A DNA stretch of 5,451 bases from Streptosporangiaceae bacterium. Lineage in GTDB: Bacteria > Actinomycetota > Actinomycetes > Streptosporangiales > Streptosporangiaceae. Shown one piece after another: positions 1-5,451 of the stretch. The stretch's first letter is position 1. Each line of letters begins with the position of its first letter. The stretch is from contig JASHTQ010000740.1 of assembly GCA_030040475.1 (NCBI GenBank), positions 1-5,451 of the forward strand, read 5' to 3'. Position numbers and translations under genes: made by a program. Below the pieces are notes generated by a model that saw only the letters and a program-made list of their open reading frames with translations, had not been told where the DNA came from and did not search any database.

Positions 1-47
1 CTCCCGGAGGCCGGCCGGGCTGCCGGAAGACCAGGGCTGGAGGCTAC

Positions 48-2216
48 ATGACAACGCGGAACGTTGCCGGGACGCACGCCGCCCACGGCGCGGGAAGCCA
101 TGAGCTGACCCGCGGGACGCTGTGCTCCGCCGTCCTCGCGGTCGGGGTCGCCCAGCTGGCGCTGGCGATCCCCGCGGTGCTGCAGGGCCTGTTCCAGAAG
201 GACCTGGTCCCCTCGTCCTCGCAGCTGACCTGGATCTCCGACGCGTTCCTCGTGCCGGTGACGTTGCTCGAGCTGACGTTCGGCGTGCTCGGCGACCTGT
301 TCGGGCGCAAGCGGCTGATGATCATCGGCTCGGCCATGCTCGCGGTCGGCGAGCTGGTGGCGCTGCTGACGCCGGGCCTTGGCACCTCTACCGGGACGCG
401 GGTCATGGTGCTGTGGATCGGCATGATCATCGCGGGGGCCGGCGCGGCCGCGGTCATGCCGACCAGCCTGGCCATGGTGGCGGCCGGAACGCATACTCCC
501 CGGGCCCGCGCCCGCGCGGTCGCCATCTGGGCGGCGGCCCTGTCCGCGGGCAACATGCTGTCCCCGGTCCTCGGCGGCTGGCTCGCCGGGTTCAAGTGGG
601 GCAGCGACCCGAACGCGAGCTGGCGCTGGGCCCCGGTCGCCATCGGCATCCTCGCGCTTGTCAGCGTGGTCGCCTCGGCCCTGTTCGCGCGGAACTCCTC
701 CTCCCCGGAGGGCCGCTCGCTGGACTGGGGCGGCCAGGCCACGGTGGCCGTGGCCCTGTTCGCGCTGATGTTCGCGGTGATCCAGGGGCCGACGGCGGGC
801 TGGGGGAGCGCCGAGGTGATCGTCGGCTTCATCGTCGCCGTGGTGTTCCTTGCCCTGTTCATCATGGCCGAGCGCCGGGCGGCGGCGCCGCTGCTCGACC
901 TGGACCTGTTCAGGAACCGGGCGTTCAGCGTGGCCTCGATCGCCTCGGTCATCGGGATGTTCTGCTTCCTCGGGACGGCGTATTCGACGAGCATCAGGCT
1001 GACCGCCATCCTGCTGTTCACGCCGCTGCACGCCGCGATCGCGTTCGTGCTGTTCAACGGGATCGCCCTGCCGTTGATCCCGGTCACCGAGCGGCTGCTG
1101 CACAATTACAACCCGCGGTGGACGATGGGCGCGGGGCTGGCGCTGATGGCAGCCGGCGACTTCTGGACGTCCGGGGTGTCTGTCACCTCGCAGGTCGGCC
1201 TGGGGCCGGTCATCGCGCCGTACATCCTGATCGGGATCGGGTTCGCGTTCGCGGTCTCCGCGCTGACCGCGGTGCTCGTCGACACGGTGCCGAACCACCA
1301 GGAGGGGATGGCCAGCGCCGCGGCGAACATGCTGCGCGACTTCGGCTTCACGCTCGGGCCCGCGGTGATCGGCGCGATCACGCTCAGCCGCGCGGCGGGG
1401 GCCATCGCCTCCAAGGTCGCCGGGAGTCCTTCCTTGTCTCACGCGCTCGCTGCCTTCAAGGCATCGGCGGCGCACAACCCTGCGCTCGCGCCGCTGGTCG
1501 GCGCGGTGAGCTCCGGGCCGCTCGGCGCGAACTCGGTCCCGGACCCGCCGAACCCGCTTAAGGCCGTGGCGTTCGACGCGCTCGGGCACGCCAACGCGAT
1601 CGGGTACGTGGTCTGCGGGATCGCCGGCCTGGTCGCGGCGCTGCTCGTCGTGCTCGGCATCAGCGGCGGCACCCACGACTCCATGATCAGCGAGCCGTCG
1701 CTGACCGAGGATCGGTTATGCGGGCGATTCCTGTTATTCGGGCGCGCCGCGCAGACCCGGGTCGAGGGCCTCGCTCGACACCTTCCTCGTCAGTCAGATG
1801 GGACGAGCGTTCGATTTTGCATGTTCAACTACCATGAGACCGGCTGGGCAGGAGTCGGGAACCACGCTGGGAGCCTCAACTGTCACTTTCGTGAGACATG
1901 GGCGGGGAAGTTGGGGGAGACTTTGTCGGGCCATAGTCGATGCCCGCATGACGCGACAAATCAGCGGACCCGATCGAGCCGACCGAGCCACTCGGAGGCT
2001 ATATGCCGCCCAGCCCGCAAGATCGCTTGCTTGCCACGCAGGCGAGCAACCTCACGGAATCCACGCTACGGCAACTCGTCACCAGCCCTCCCTCCACTAG
2101 GACGGTTCCGCCGGGCGCGGCTCGTCCGTGGCTTGATGACCTGCTCAGCAAAGCCGATACTTACAGAGACGCAGCACTCGCGATTCTCGCTTTCCCGACA
2201 GCCGCGGAGACACTGA
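48..2216 (+). CDS. DHA2-family (EmrB/QacA-like) MFS efflux transporter with a non-native C-terminal extension
   Basis: Predicted inner-membrane proton-driven drug exporter. After a short hydrophilic N-terminus come about 14 hydrophobic segments. MFS motif A is visible at residues 82-89 (GDLFGRKR), and a motif-C-like stretch NMLSPVLGGWLA at 169-180. The conserved MRDFGFT-like loop appears as LRDFGFTLGPAVIGA near the C-terminal half. The last helix is about residues 518-540, followed by a short acidic tail (ISEPSLTED). Members of this family normally end about there, near residue 556 (base 1715). The frame nevertheless stays open for about 167 more residues that are hydrophilic, Arg/Cys/Ser-rich and resemble nothing I know. 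That tail overlaps the first 214 bases of the next gene in another frame. ATG 48 is preceded by GGAGG at 39-43. The two TTA codons just after residue 556 (1716, 1734) are the first I find in the frame. The transporter identity is secure; the substrate is unknown, and the last quarter is probably an accident of insertion. Confidence 0.9.
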   Translation: MTTRNVAGTHAAHGAGSHELTRGTLCSAVLAVGVAQLALAIPAVLQGLFQKDLVPSSSQLTWISDAFLVPVTLLELTFGVLGDLFGRKRLMIIGSAMLAVGELVALLTPGLGTSTGTRVMVLWIGMIIAGAGAAAVMPTSLAMVAAGTHTPRARARAVAIWAAALSAGNMLSPVLGGWLAGFKWGSDPNASWRWAPVAIGILALVSVVASALFARNSSSPEGRSLDWGGQATVAVALFALMFAVIQGPTAGWGSAEVIVGFIVAVVFLALFIMAERRAAAPLLDLDLFRNRAFSVASIASVIGMFCFLGTAYSTSIRLTAILLFTPLHAAIAFVLFNGIALPLIPVTERLLHNYNPRWTMGAGLALMAAGDFWTSGVSVTSQVGLGPVIAPYILIGIGFAFAVSALTAVLVDTVPNHQEGMASAAANMLRDFGFTLGPAVIGAITLSRAAGAIASKVAGSPSLSHALAAFKASAAHNPALAPLVGAVSSGPLGANSVPDPPNPLKAVAFDALGHANAIGYVVCGIAGLVAALLVVLGISGGTHDSMISEPSLTEDRLCGRFLLFGRAAQTRVEGLARHLPRQSDGTSVRFCMFNYHETGWAGVGNHAGSLNCHFRETWAGKLGETLSGHSRCPHDATNQRTRSSRPSHSEAICRPARKIACLPRRRATSRNPRYGNSSPALPPLGRFRRARLVRGLMTCSAKPILTETQHSRFSLSRQPRRH
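1716..2002. other. Left border of the restriction-modification cassette, no convincing gene
   Basis: This stretch lies between the expected end of the transporter and the start of the nuclease gene. The transporter frame stays open through it, but the translation has no hydrophobic or domain-like character. Short frames on either strand (for example 1798-2100 + and 1794-1991 -) give no helix-turn-helix or other recognisable pattern, so I see no controller (C) protein gene here. It must hold the promoter of the nuclease gene unless that is read from the transporter, but I could not pick out a good -35/-10 pair. Composition falls towards that of the cassette after about 1800. Confidence 0.5.
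1761..1782 (+). terminator. Weak hairpin, possible remnant of the transporter's terminator
   Basis: GTCGAG at 1761-1766 pairs with CTCGAC at 1774-1779 around a 7-base loop. Skipping one A allows two more G-C pairs (1759-1760 with 1781-1782). It lies about 45 bases past the point where the transporter should end, where an intrinsic terminator would be expected. No T-run follows, so this is only a candidate. If it is native, the foreign DNA starts after about 1782. Confidence 0.22.
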
Positions 2217-3064
2217 TAGACATACGAATTGCGCCGCCATCTCGGCGAGGGGTAACCAAGCGTCTTACAAGTGTATGCGAGGAACTGTCAATACCTTGTA
2301 AGCAAGATGCCTTTCAGACACTCGCGAAAGGCCAAAAGCGTCTTGACGGTCTGGACCGGGAGGCATTCACGAGACTTGTCACCTGGGCGTCCACTACAGC
2401 TACGATCGCAGAGATTACAGCGGCTTTTCACTACCTTGCGGAAGGAGTTGCCGCGCTCGCCCGGCCGCTGCCTGCCTTCCCGAGGCTCCGGGCTAGGAAG
2501 CTGACTTTTGCTAACGTGTCGGTACTGTTTGACAGGATGTTGAAGCGGCCATCTAAAGGAGCGCATGAGCAATTCATCTTGGCTGCGCTACTGGCCGCGG
2601 TTTCTGACGCTACGGGCACGTTCCGCGCAGACACCAAGTCTTTGAATGCTGCTGATGCTAGCGCCGGAACCGCAGGTGACATTCAGATTTGGCTCGGCGG
2701 GGTAGTAGAAGAAGCATTCGAGGTAACCGGAAATCAATGGCAGACGAAGCTGCGGCAGGCCGCCGCTATACAAGATAGAAAAGCTCTGGAGCGAGTGCAT
2801 ATTGTCGCTCAGGCCTCAGCGGTGTCCGCGGAAGCTATAATCGACGGTTTCATTAGTGCTGGCCTAGATAAGGATCTCGATCTTTCAGTTCTTGACATTA
2901 AGCACGAGATCAGATCCTTGACAGCAAGGCTGAGGCGCCAGTCCCGCGAGGCTGCCCTAGAGACACTCTATCTCTATCTTAAGCAGAGACAGCCGGACGA
3001 TACGCTCGTCATTGAGTACGTACAAGCCCTGCATGAATGCGGGCTTGTCGATGAGGATGCCTAG
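2003..3064 (+). CDS. Probable type II restriction endonuclease, SacI-family-like
   Basis: A 353-residue soluble protein with no signal peptide or membrane segment. I assign it to the SacI-type restriction enzymes from remembered conserved blocks: TFANVSVLFDRMLKRPSKGA (168-187), then HEQF (188-191), TKSLNAADAS (211-220) and GDIQIW (225-230), then EEAFEVTGNQWQTKL (236-250). The last blocks fit a PD-(D/E)xK-type nuclease core, with D226 and E240 as candidate metal ligands and K249 as a possible partner; these roles are inference. SacI enzymes are of similar length (about 358 residues) and cut GAGCTC. The N-terminal half is helical and poorly conserved to my eye. ATG 2003 is set by GGAGG at 1994-1998. 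Codons such as ATA, CTA, AGA and TTG are frequent, unlike the transporter, which suggests transfer. It faces a complete C5 methyltransferase, the expected partner. A different nuclease family remains possible. Confidence 0.65.
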   Translation: MPPSPQDRLLATQASNLTESTLRQLVTSPPSTRTVPPGAARPWLDDLLSKADTYRDAALAILAFPTAAETLIDIRIAPPSRRGVTKRLTSVCEELSIPCKQDAFQTLAKGQKRLDGLDREAFTRLVTWASTTATIAEITAAFHYLAEGVAALARPLPAFPRLRARKLTFANVSVLFDRMLKRPSKGAHEQFILAALLAAVSDATGTFRADTKSLNAADASAGTAGDIQIWLGGVVEEAFEVTGNQWQTKLRQAAAIQDRKALERVHIVAQASAVSAEAIIDGFISAGLDKDLDLSVLDIKHEIRSLTARLRRQSREAALETLYLYLKQRQPDDTLVIEYVQALHECGLVDEDA

Positions 3065-4074
3065 GCCGAGACTCTATGAGTCGATTTCGTAAGAGCTTGA
3101 ATAAGCGCGCGGCCCACCTCACGTGCGAGACGCGGCGGAACAGCGTTGCCTACCTGCCTGTACTGAGACGAACGGCGGCCAGCGAAAGTCGTACCCAGTG
3201 GGAACGTCTGAAACACAGCGGCCTCGGCTACGGTGATCCGTCGTGCTCCAGGTATTTCGCCTGACCGAGGGGTGCCACCTGCCATCAAGTGAGCATGATA
3301 CGCAGGCACCATGTTAAGCGTATCAAGCCAGGGTGTCTTGTTCCCGCCCATCGACGCCAGCATTGTTGGCGCAAGGTTTTTTAGGTCAATAGGGCGACCT
3401 CCCCCATTAAACAGATGGCCGTCGTACGGGCTTGGCCGCGGCTCGGGATTCTTTGCGTAAACAATTTTCGATGGATTCAAATCGCCGATCGGGCTAGCCG
3501 GGTCAACTACCTCGCTTGCCGACCTCCAAGGCCTCGACGCGTTAGGGCCATGAGTTGGCTCTGGCCAGGCGAATGCTCCCGACCTCATTCCAACGATGAA
3601 AAGTCGTTGACGCCGCTGAGGTACGCCAAAGTCCGCCGCACGCAGCACCTTCCAAGCTACAGTAAAACCCATGTCCACGAAGGTCTGGATAAGAACCGCG
3701 AACTGGTCACGCATCGACATTCGGGTAAAGCCCGCCACATTCTCAAGCAGAAACGCATCAGGCTCTATCTCCCGGACCACGCGGGCAAACTGCGGGAAGC
3801 CATCGCGGGGATCGTCGTGACCGAGTCGCTTCCCGCCGTCACTCCAGGGCTGACATGGAGGACCGCCCGCTACAACGCGCACTGAACCCTTAAAGTCCCT
3901 GAAATCTACCTCTGCGACATCTCCGGGCAAAAGCCTCGCAGACGGATGATGAAGAGCGTAGGTCGCAAGCGCGTCGGTGTCCCACTCGGCCGCAGCAGTA
4001 ACCTCCATCCCAGCCTCTTCAAGGCCCAGGGACAACCCACCCGCACCGGCGAACAGGTCAAGGACGGCGACCAT
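3061..4074 (-). CDS. DNA (cytosine-5-)-methyltransferase of a type II restriction-modification system
   Basis: Transfers a methyl group from S-adenosylmethionine to carbon 5 of cytosine in the recognition site, protecting host DNA from the partner nuclease. All key Dcm/M.HhaI-type motifs are present in the 337 residues: motif I DLFAGAGGLSLGL (6-18), motif II acidic residue E30, motif III near GDVAEVDF (51-58), motif IV GGPPCQPWS (70-78) with catalytic Cys74, motif VI ENV (111-113), motif VIII QRRQR (153-157), the variable target-recognition region about 165-277, motif IX around RRITVAEAAVFQTFP (278-292), and motif X QYRQVGNAVPP (304-314). The protein therefore looks complete and active. ATG 4074 lies directly before motif I, as is common in short members, with a modest AAGGT site (4081-4085) six bases upstream. 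It converges on the nuclease gene and shares its stop region. The target sequence cannot be read from the protein by eye; GAGCTC is suggested only by the neighbour. Confidence 0.95.
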   Translation of the reverse strand: MVAVLDLFAGAGGLSLGLEEAGMEVTAAAEWDTDALATYALHHPSARLLPGDVAEVDFRDFKGSVRVVAGGPPCQPWSDGGKRLGHDDPRDGFPQFARVVREIEPDAFLLENVAGFTRMSMRDQFAVLIQTFVDMGFTVAWKVLRAADFGVPQRRQRLFIVGMRSGAFAWPEPTHGPNASRPWRSASEVVDPASPIGDLNPSKIVYAKNPEPRPSPYDGHLFNGGGRPIDLKNLAPTMLASMGGNKTPWLDTLNMVPAYHAHLMAGGTPRSGEIPGARRITVAEAAVFQTFPLGTTFAGRRSSQYRQVGNAVPPRLAREVGRALIQALTKSTHRVSA

Positions 4075-4094
4075 GAGGGTACCTTAGGGGTCTG

Positions 4095-4120
4095 ACATTA
4101 CGACAAGGCATCGCCATGCC
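4095..4120 (-). promoter_or_regulatory. Candidate promoter/operator of the methyltransferase gene
   Basis: On the minus strand a TAATGT hexamer (4095-4100), fitting the actinobacterial -10 pattern TAnnnT, lies about 20 bases before the methyltransferase ATG. Immediately upstream of it is a perfect inverted repeat GGCAT-N4-ATGCC (4107-4120), which would sit in the -10/-35 spacer. No good -35 is visible. A repeat in this place could be a binding site for self-repression, as known for some C5 methyltransferases, but those proteins usually have an N-terminal helix-turn-helix extension and this one does not. Weak prediction. Confidence 0.25.
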
Positions 4121-4121
4121 G

Positions 4122-4225
4122 AGCCGCGGTGCATGATCTAGATCACCCTGGCCAGTTACCAGGTCGGCTACGCAGCACGGCTTCGGCTGGCCCTGGCCGA
4201 GACCCTCGCCTACCTGGCCTGCCTG
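4122..4225. other. Right border of the cassette, short stretch of unexplained coding-like DNA
   Basis: Between the methyltransferase leader and the first recognisable phaC residues, composition returns to high GC. The frame starting at 4142, just after a TAG at 4139-4141, reads like a real helical protein piece (ITLASYQVGYAARLRLALAE, continuing TLAYLACLEV). It changes to non-protein-like sequence at about 4230, where phaC homology begins in another frame. It may be the broken end of whatever gene lay here before the insertion; I do not recognise its family. Confidence 0.35.
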
Positions 4226-5109
4226 GAAGTCCGCGGGGGACCCGGGACTTCGCCGGCGGCCTGCTGGACAACCACGGCCGGCCGCGGCAGGCCGACACGA
4301 GCACGTCCGCGATCGGGGCGGACCCCGCCGCCGCGCCGGGCAGGGCCGTCTGCCGCAACGACCTGACGGAACTGCTGCAGTACTCTCCGCAGGCCCCGCA
4401 GGTCCGGGCCACGCCGCTGCTGTGCAGCCCGCCGTGGATCAACAAGTACTACGTCATGGACCTCGCCCCCGGGGCGGAGCTTCATCGAGTGGGCGGCCAG
4501 GCACGCGCGCACGGTGTTCGTGATCAGCTGCCGGAACCCGTCGCCGGGCATGTCCGGCGTCACCCTGGACGACTACCTGATCCACGGCCCCGGGCAGGCG
4601 CTGCAGGTGGTCAGGAACATCACCGGCGCGGACGGTGCAGCGGCTGGAGCGGAAGATGGCCAGGGAGGGTCAGCTGGCCGGCGAGACCATGGCGGGCACG
4701 TTCGACATCCTGGCCCGGAACACCGACAGCACCCGCATGCCGTCCGCGATGCACTCGTCCTACCTGCGCAGCTTCTGCCTGGAGCACCGCCTGGCCCGCG
4801 GACAGCTGCAGATCGCGGGCCGGCGGGTGCGGCTGGGCGGCGTCAGGCACCCGGCCTGCATCGTCGGCGCCGGGAACGACCACATCGTCCCGTGGAAGTC
4901 CGGCTACGCGAGCACCGGGCTGCTGGCCGGGCCGGCCCGCTTCGTGCTGGGCAGCGGCGGCCACATCGCCGGGATCGTCACCCCCCCCGGCCCCAAGAGG
5001 TGCTACCTGGCCGGCGGAGCACTCCGGGCCGCTGGCAGACCCCCCGCCGGCCGGAAGCGAGGACTACCCCGTCCTCGACGAGGGACCCGGCAAGCACATC
5101 TACACCTGA
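4225..5109 (+). pseudogene. phaC: Class I poly(3-hydroxyalkanoate) synthase, degraded remnant
   Basis: PHA synthase polymerises hydroxyacyl-CoA into storage polyester. Three frames are needed to read the family's order. Frame A (about 4225-4473) gives LLDNHGRPRQAD, FRNDL-like RNDLTELLQYSP and PPWINKYYVMDLAPG. A fourth G in the run 4471-4474 shifts it to frame B (4478-4630): SFIEWAARHARTVFVISCRN then TLDDYLIHGPGQAL and NITG. The family's next block, the G-x-C-x-G-G box with the catalytic Cys, is absent. Frame C (from 4632) resumes at TVQRLERKMAREG and continues with DSTRMPSAMHS, NDHIVPWKS (Asp codon 4878) and SGGHIAGIVTPPGPK (His codon 4962). A return to frame A at about 5014 gives AEHSGPLADPPP and the usual end SEDYPVLDEGPG. 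The N-terminal third is missing, as are about 26 residues near 4712 and a Trp-rich stretch near 5010. It cannot be functional. A 4635-5150 open frame is only a fragment of this. Confidence 0.88.
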
Positions 5110-5210
5110 CGGCCGGACGGGACCAGGCGCGGCTGCCGGCGCAGAGTTGACGGTGGCGGTGTCGGCCGCGCCCGGGTCCGCGGGCAGAGCTTCAAGCTCA
5201 CACAGGTGCG

Positions 5211-5291
5211 CTGGGTCTTCGGCTGTGGGCCGACTCGGTGGCGGACGTCGCCGACCCGGCCGGCAAGCCGTTCTGCCTCTGCTCGGACTAG
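5211..5291 (+). pseudogene. C-terminal remnant of a VOC/glyoxalase-like protein
   Basis: The frame ending at TAG 5289-5291 reads LWADSVADVADPAGKPFCLC and ends in SD. The pattern ADPxGxPFCL close to the C-terminus is typical of glyoxalase/bleomycin-resistance (VOC) domain proteins, where it forms the last beta strand with a metal-ligand or equivalent position. I cannot extend the homology upstream past about 5211 in this frame, and nothing in 5110-5210 resembles the rest of the domain, so most of the gene (normally 110-150 codons) is gone. It lies just after the phaC remnant and belongs to the same decayed stretch. Confidence 0.6.
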
Positions 5292-5299
5292 GGCGCCGC

Positions 5300-5314
5300 C
5301 CGCCAGCGCGGCGG
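5300..5314. terminator. Possible hairpin between convergent gene ends
   Basis: CCGCC (5300-5304) pairs with GGCGG (5310-5314) around a five-base loop. It lies between the stop of the VOC remnant and the stop of the minus-strand gene at 5315. The placement suits a shared terminator of two converging genes, but the stem is short, there is no T-run, and such pairs are common by chance in DNA this rich in G and C. Confidence 0.2.
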
Positions 5315-5451
5315 TCAGGGCTTGGCCGCCGCGACCTGCCGCAGCAGTTCCTCGGTCGGCGGCCGCCCGGGCAACCGTTCCCCGCCGGGGCGCAGCCCGG
5401 CGAGGATGAGGCCGATGTAACGGTGCGGCAGGCCGGGGACGCCGGTGCCGG
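5315..5451 (-). CDS. C-terminal end of a probable TetR-type regulator (cut by window edge)
   Basis: On the minus strand the frame ending with TGA at 5315-5317 gives 44 residues up to the window edge, including YIGLILAGLRPGG, ERLPGRPPTEELL and RQVAAAKP. A final helix followed by GLRPG and a Pro-rich, acidic end resembles the C-terminus of many actinobacterial TetR/AcrR repressors. The DNA-binding domain would lie outside the window, so the family is inferred from the tail only. Codon third positions are strongly G/C, consistent with a native gene. It converges on the VOC remnant. Confidence 0.5.
   Translation of the reverse strand, partial: GTGVPGLPHRYIGLILAGLRPGGERLPGRPPTEELLRQVAAAKP

Noticed and set aside
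44..1105. Long minus-strand open frame opposite the transporter
   Set aside because: It is the antisense shadow of a high-GC gene; its translation is low-complexity Ala/Arg/Ser with no domain.
122..1561. Second plus-strand open frame of 479 codons inside the transporter
   Set aside because: Arg/Gly-rich out-of-frame shadow with no hydrophobic segments; the overlapping frame has clear MFS motifs.
1754..1763. Perfect palindrome GACCCGGGTC as a recombination site
   Set aside because: A ten-base palindrome is expected by chance in GC-rich DNA, and no matching copy was found at the right border.
1919..1938. GACT-N12-AGTC upstream of the nuclease as a controller-protein box
   Set aside because: The spacing does not fit known C-boxes, only four bases match on each side, and no controller gene is present.
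3415..3885. Plus-strand open frame opposite the methyltransferase
   Set aside because: It lies antisense to motifs I-VIII of a complete methyltransferase and shows no family pattern.
4981..4988. Run of eight C as a frameshift site in phaC
   Set aside because: The frame reads correctly through it (GIVTPPGPK), so no shift occurs here.
4635..5150. A separate 171-residue gene
   Set aside because: It is the middle-to-late part of phaC followed by out-of-frame sequence, with no start signal of its own.

Overview
The window comes from a high-GC actinomycete. The MFS and phaC stretches have strong G/C preference at third codon positions and GGAGG ribosome binding sites. A counted 60-base line of the MFS gene (721-780) holds 43 G+C, while a line of the central insert (2701-2760) holds only 32. 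The genus cannot be named from this sequence.

Layout: (1) 48 to about 1715 is the body of a DHA2-type (14-helix) drug efflux transporter. Its reading frame has lost its natural stop and runs on to 2216 through unrelated DNA. (2) About 1716-4140 is a lower-GC cassette with two complete genes facing each other: a probable type II restriction endonuclease resembling the SacI family (2003-3064, +) and a complete C5-cytosine DNA methyltransferase (3061-4074, -). Their stop codons share one CTAG. (3) About 4225-5109 is the wreck of a class I PHA synthase gene (phaC). It lacks the N-terminus, has frame changes and several deletions, and has lost the block that should hold the catalytic cysteine. (4) About 5211-5291 is the tail of a glyoxalase/VOC-type gene. 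(5) 5315-5451 (-) is the C-terminal end of a gene that looks like a TetR-type regulator, cut by the window edge.

Interpretation: a compact restriction-modification (R-M) cassette sits between the 3' end of a transporter gene and a stretch of decaying genes. The nuclease would cut unmodified DNA and the methyltransferase would protect the host's own sites. No integrase, transposase, tRNA or clear target-site duplication was seen, so how the cassette arrived is unknown. The R-M pair is the only recognisable functional system here. I see no convincing sign of a wholly new one, but the nuclease assignment, the decay pattern of phaC and the chimeric transporter tail are worth checking.
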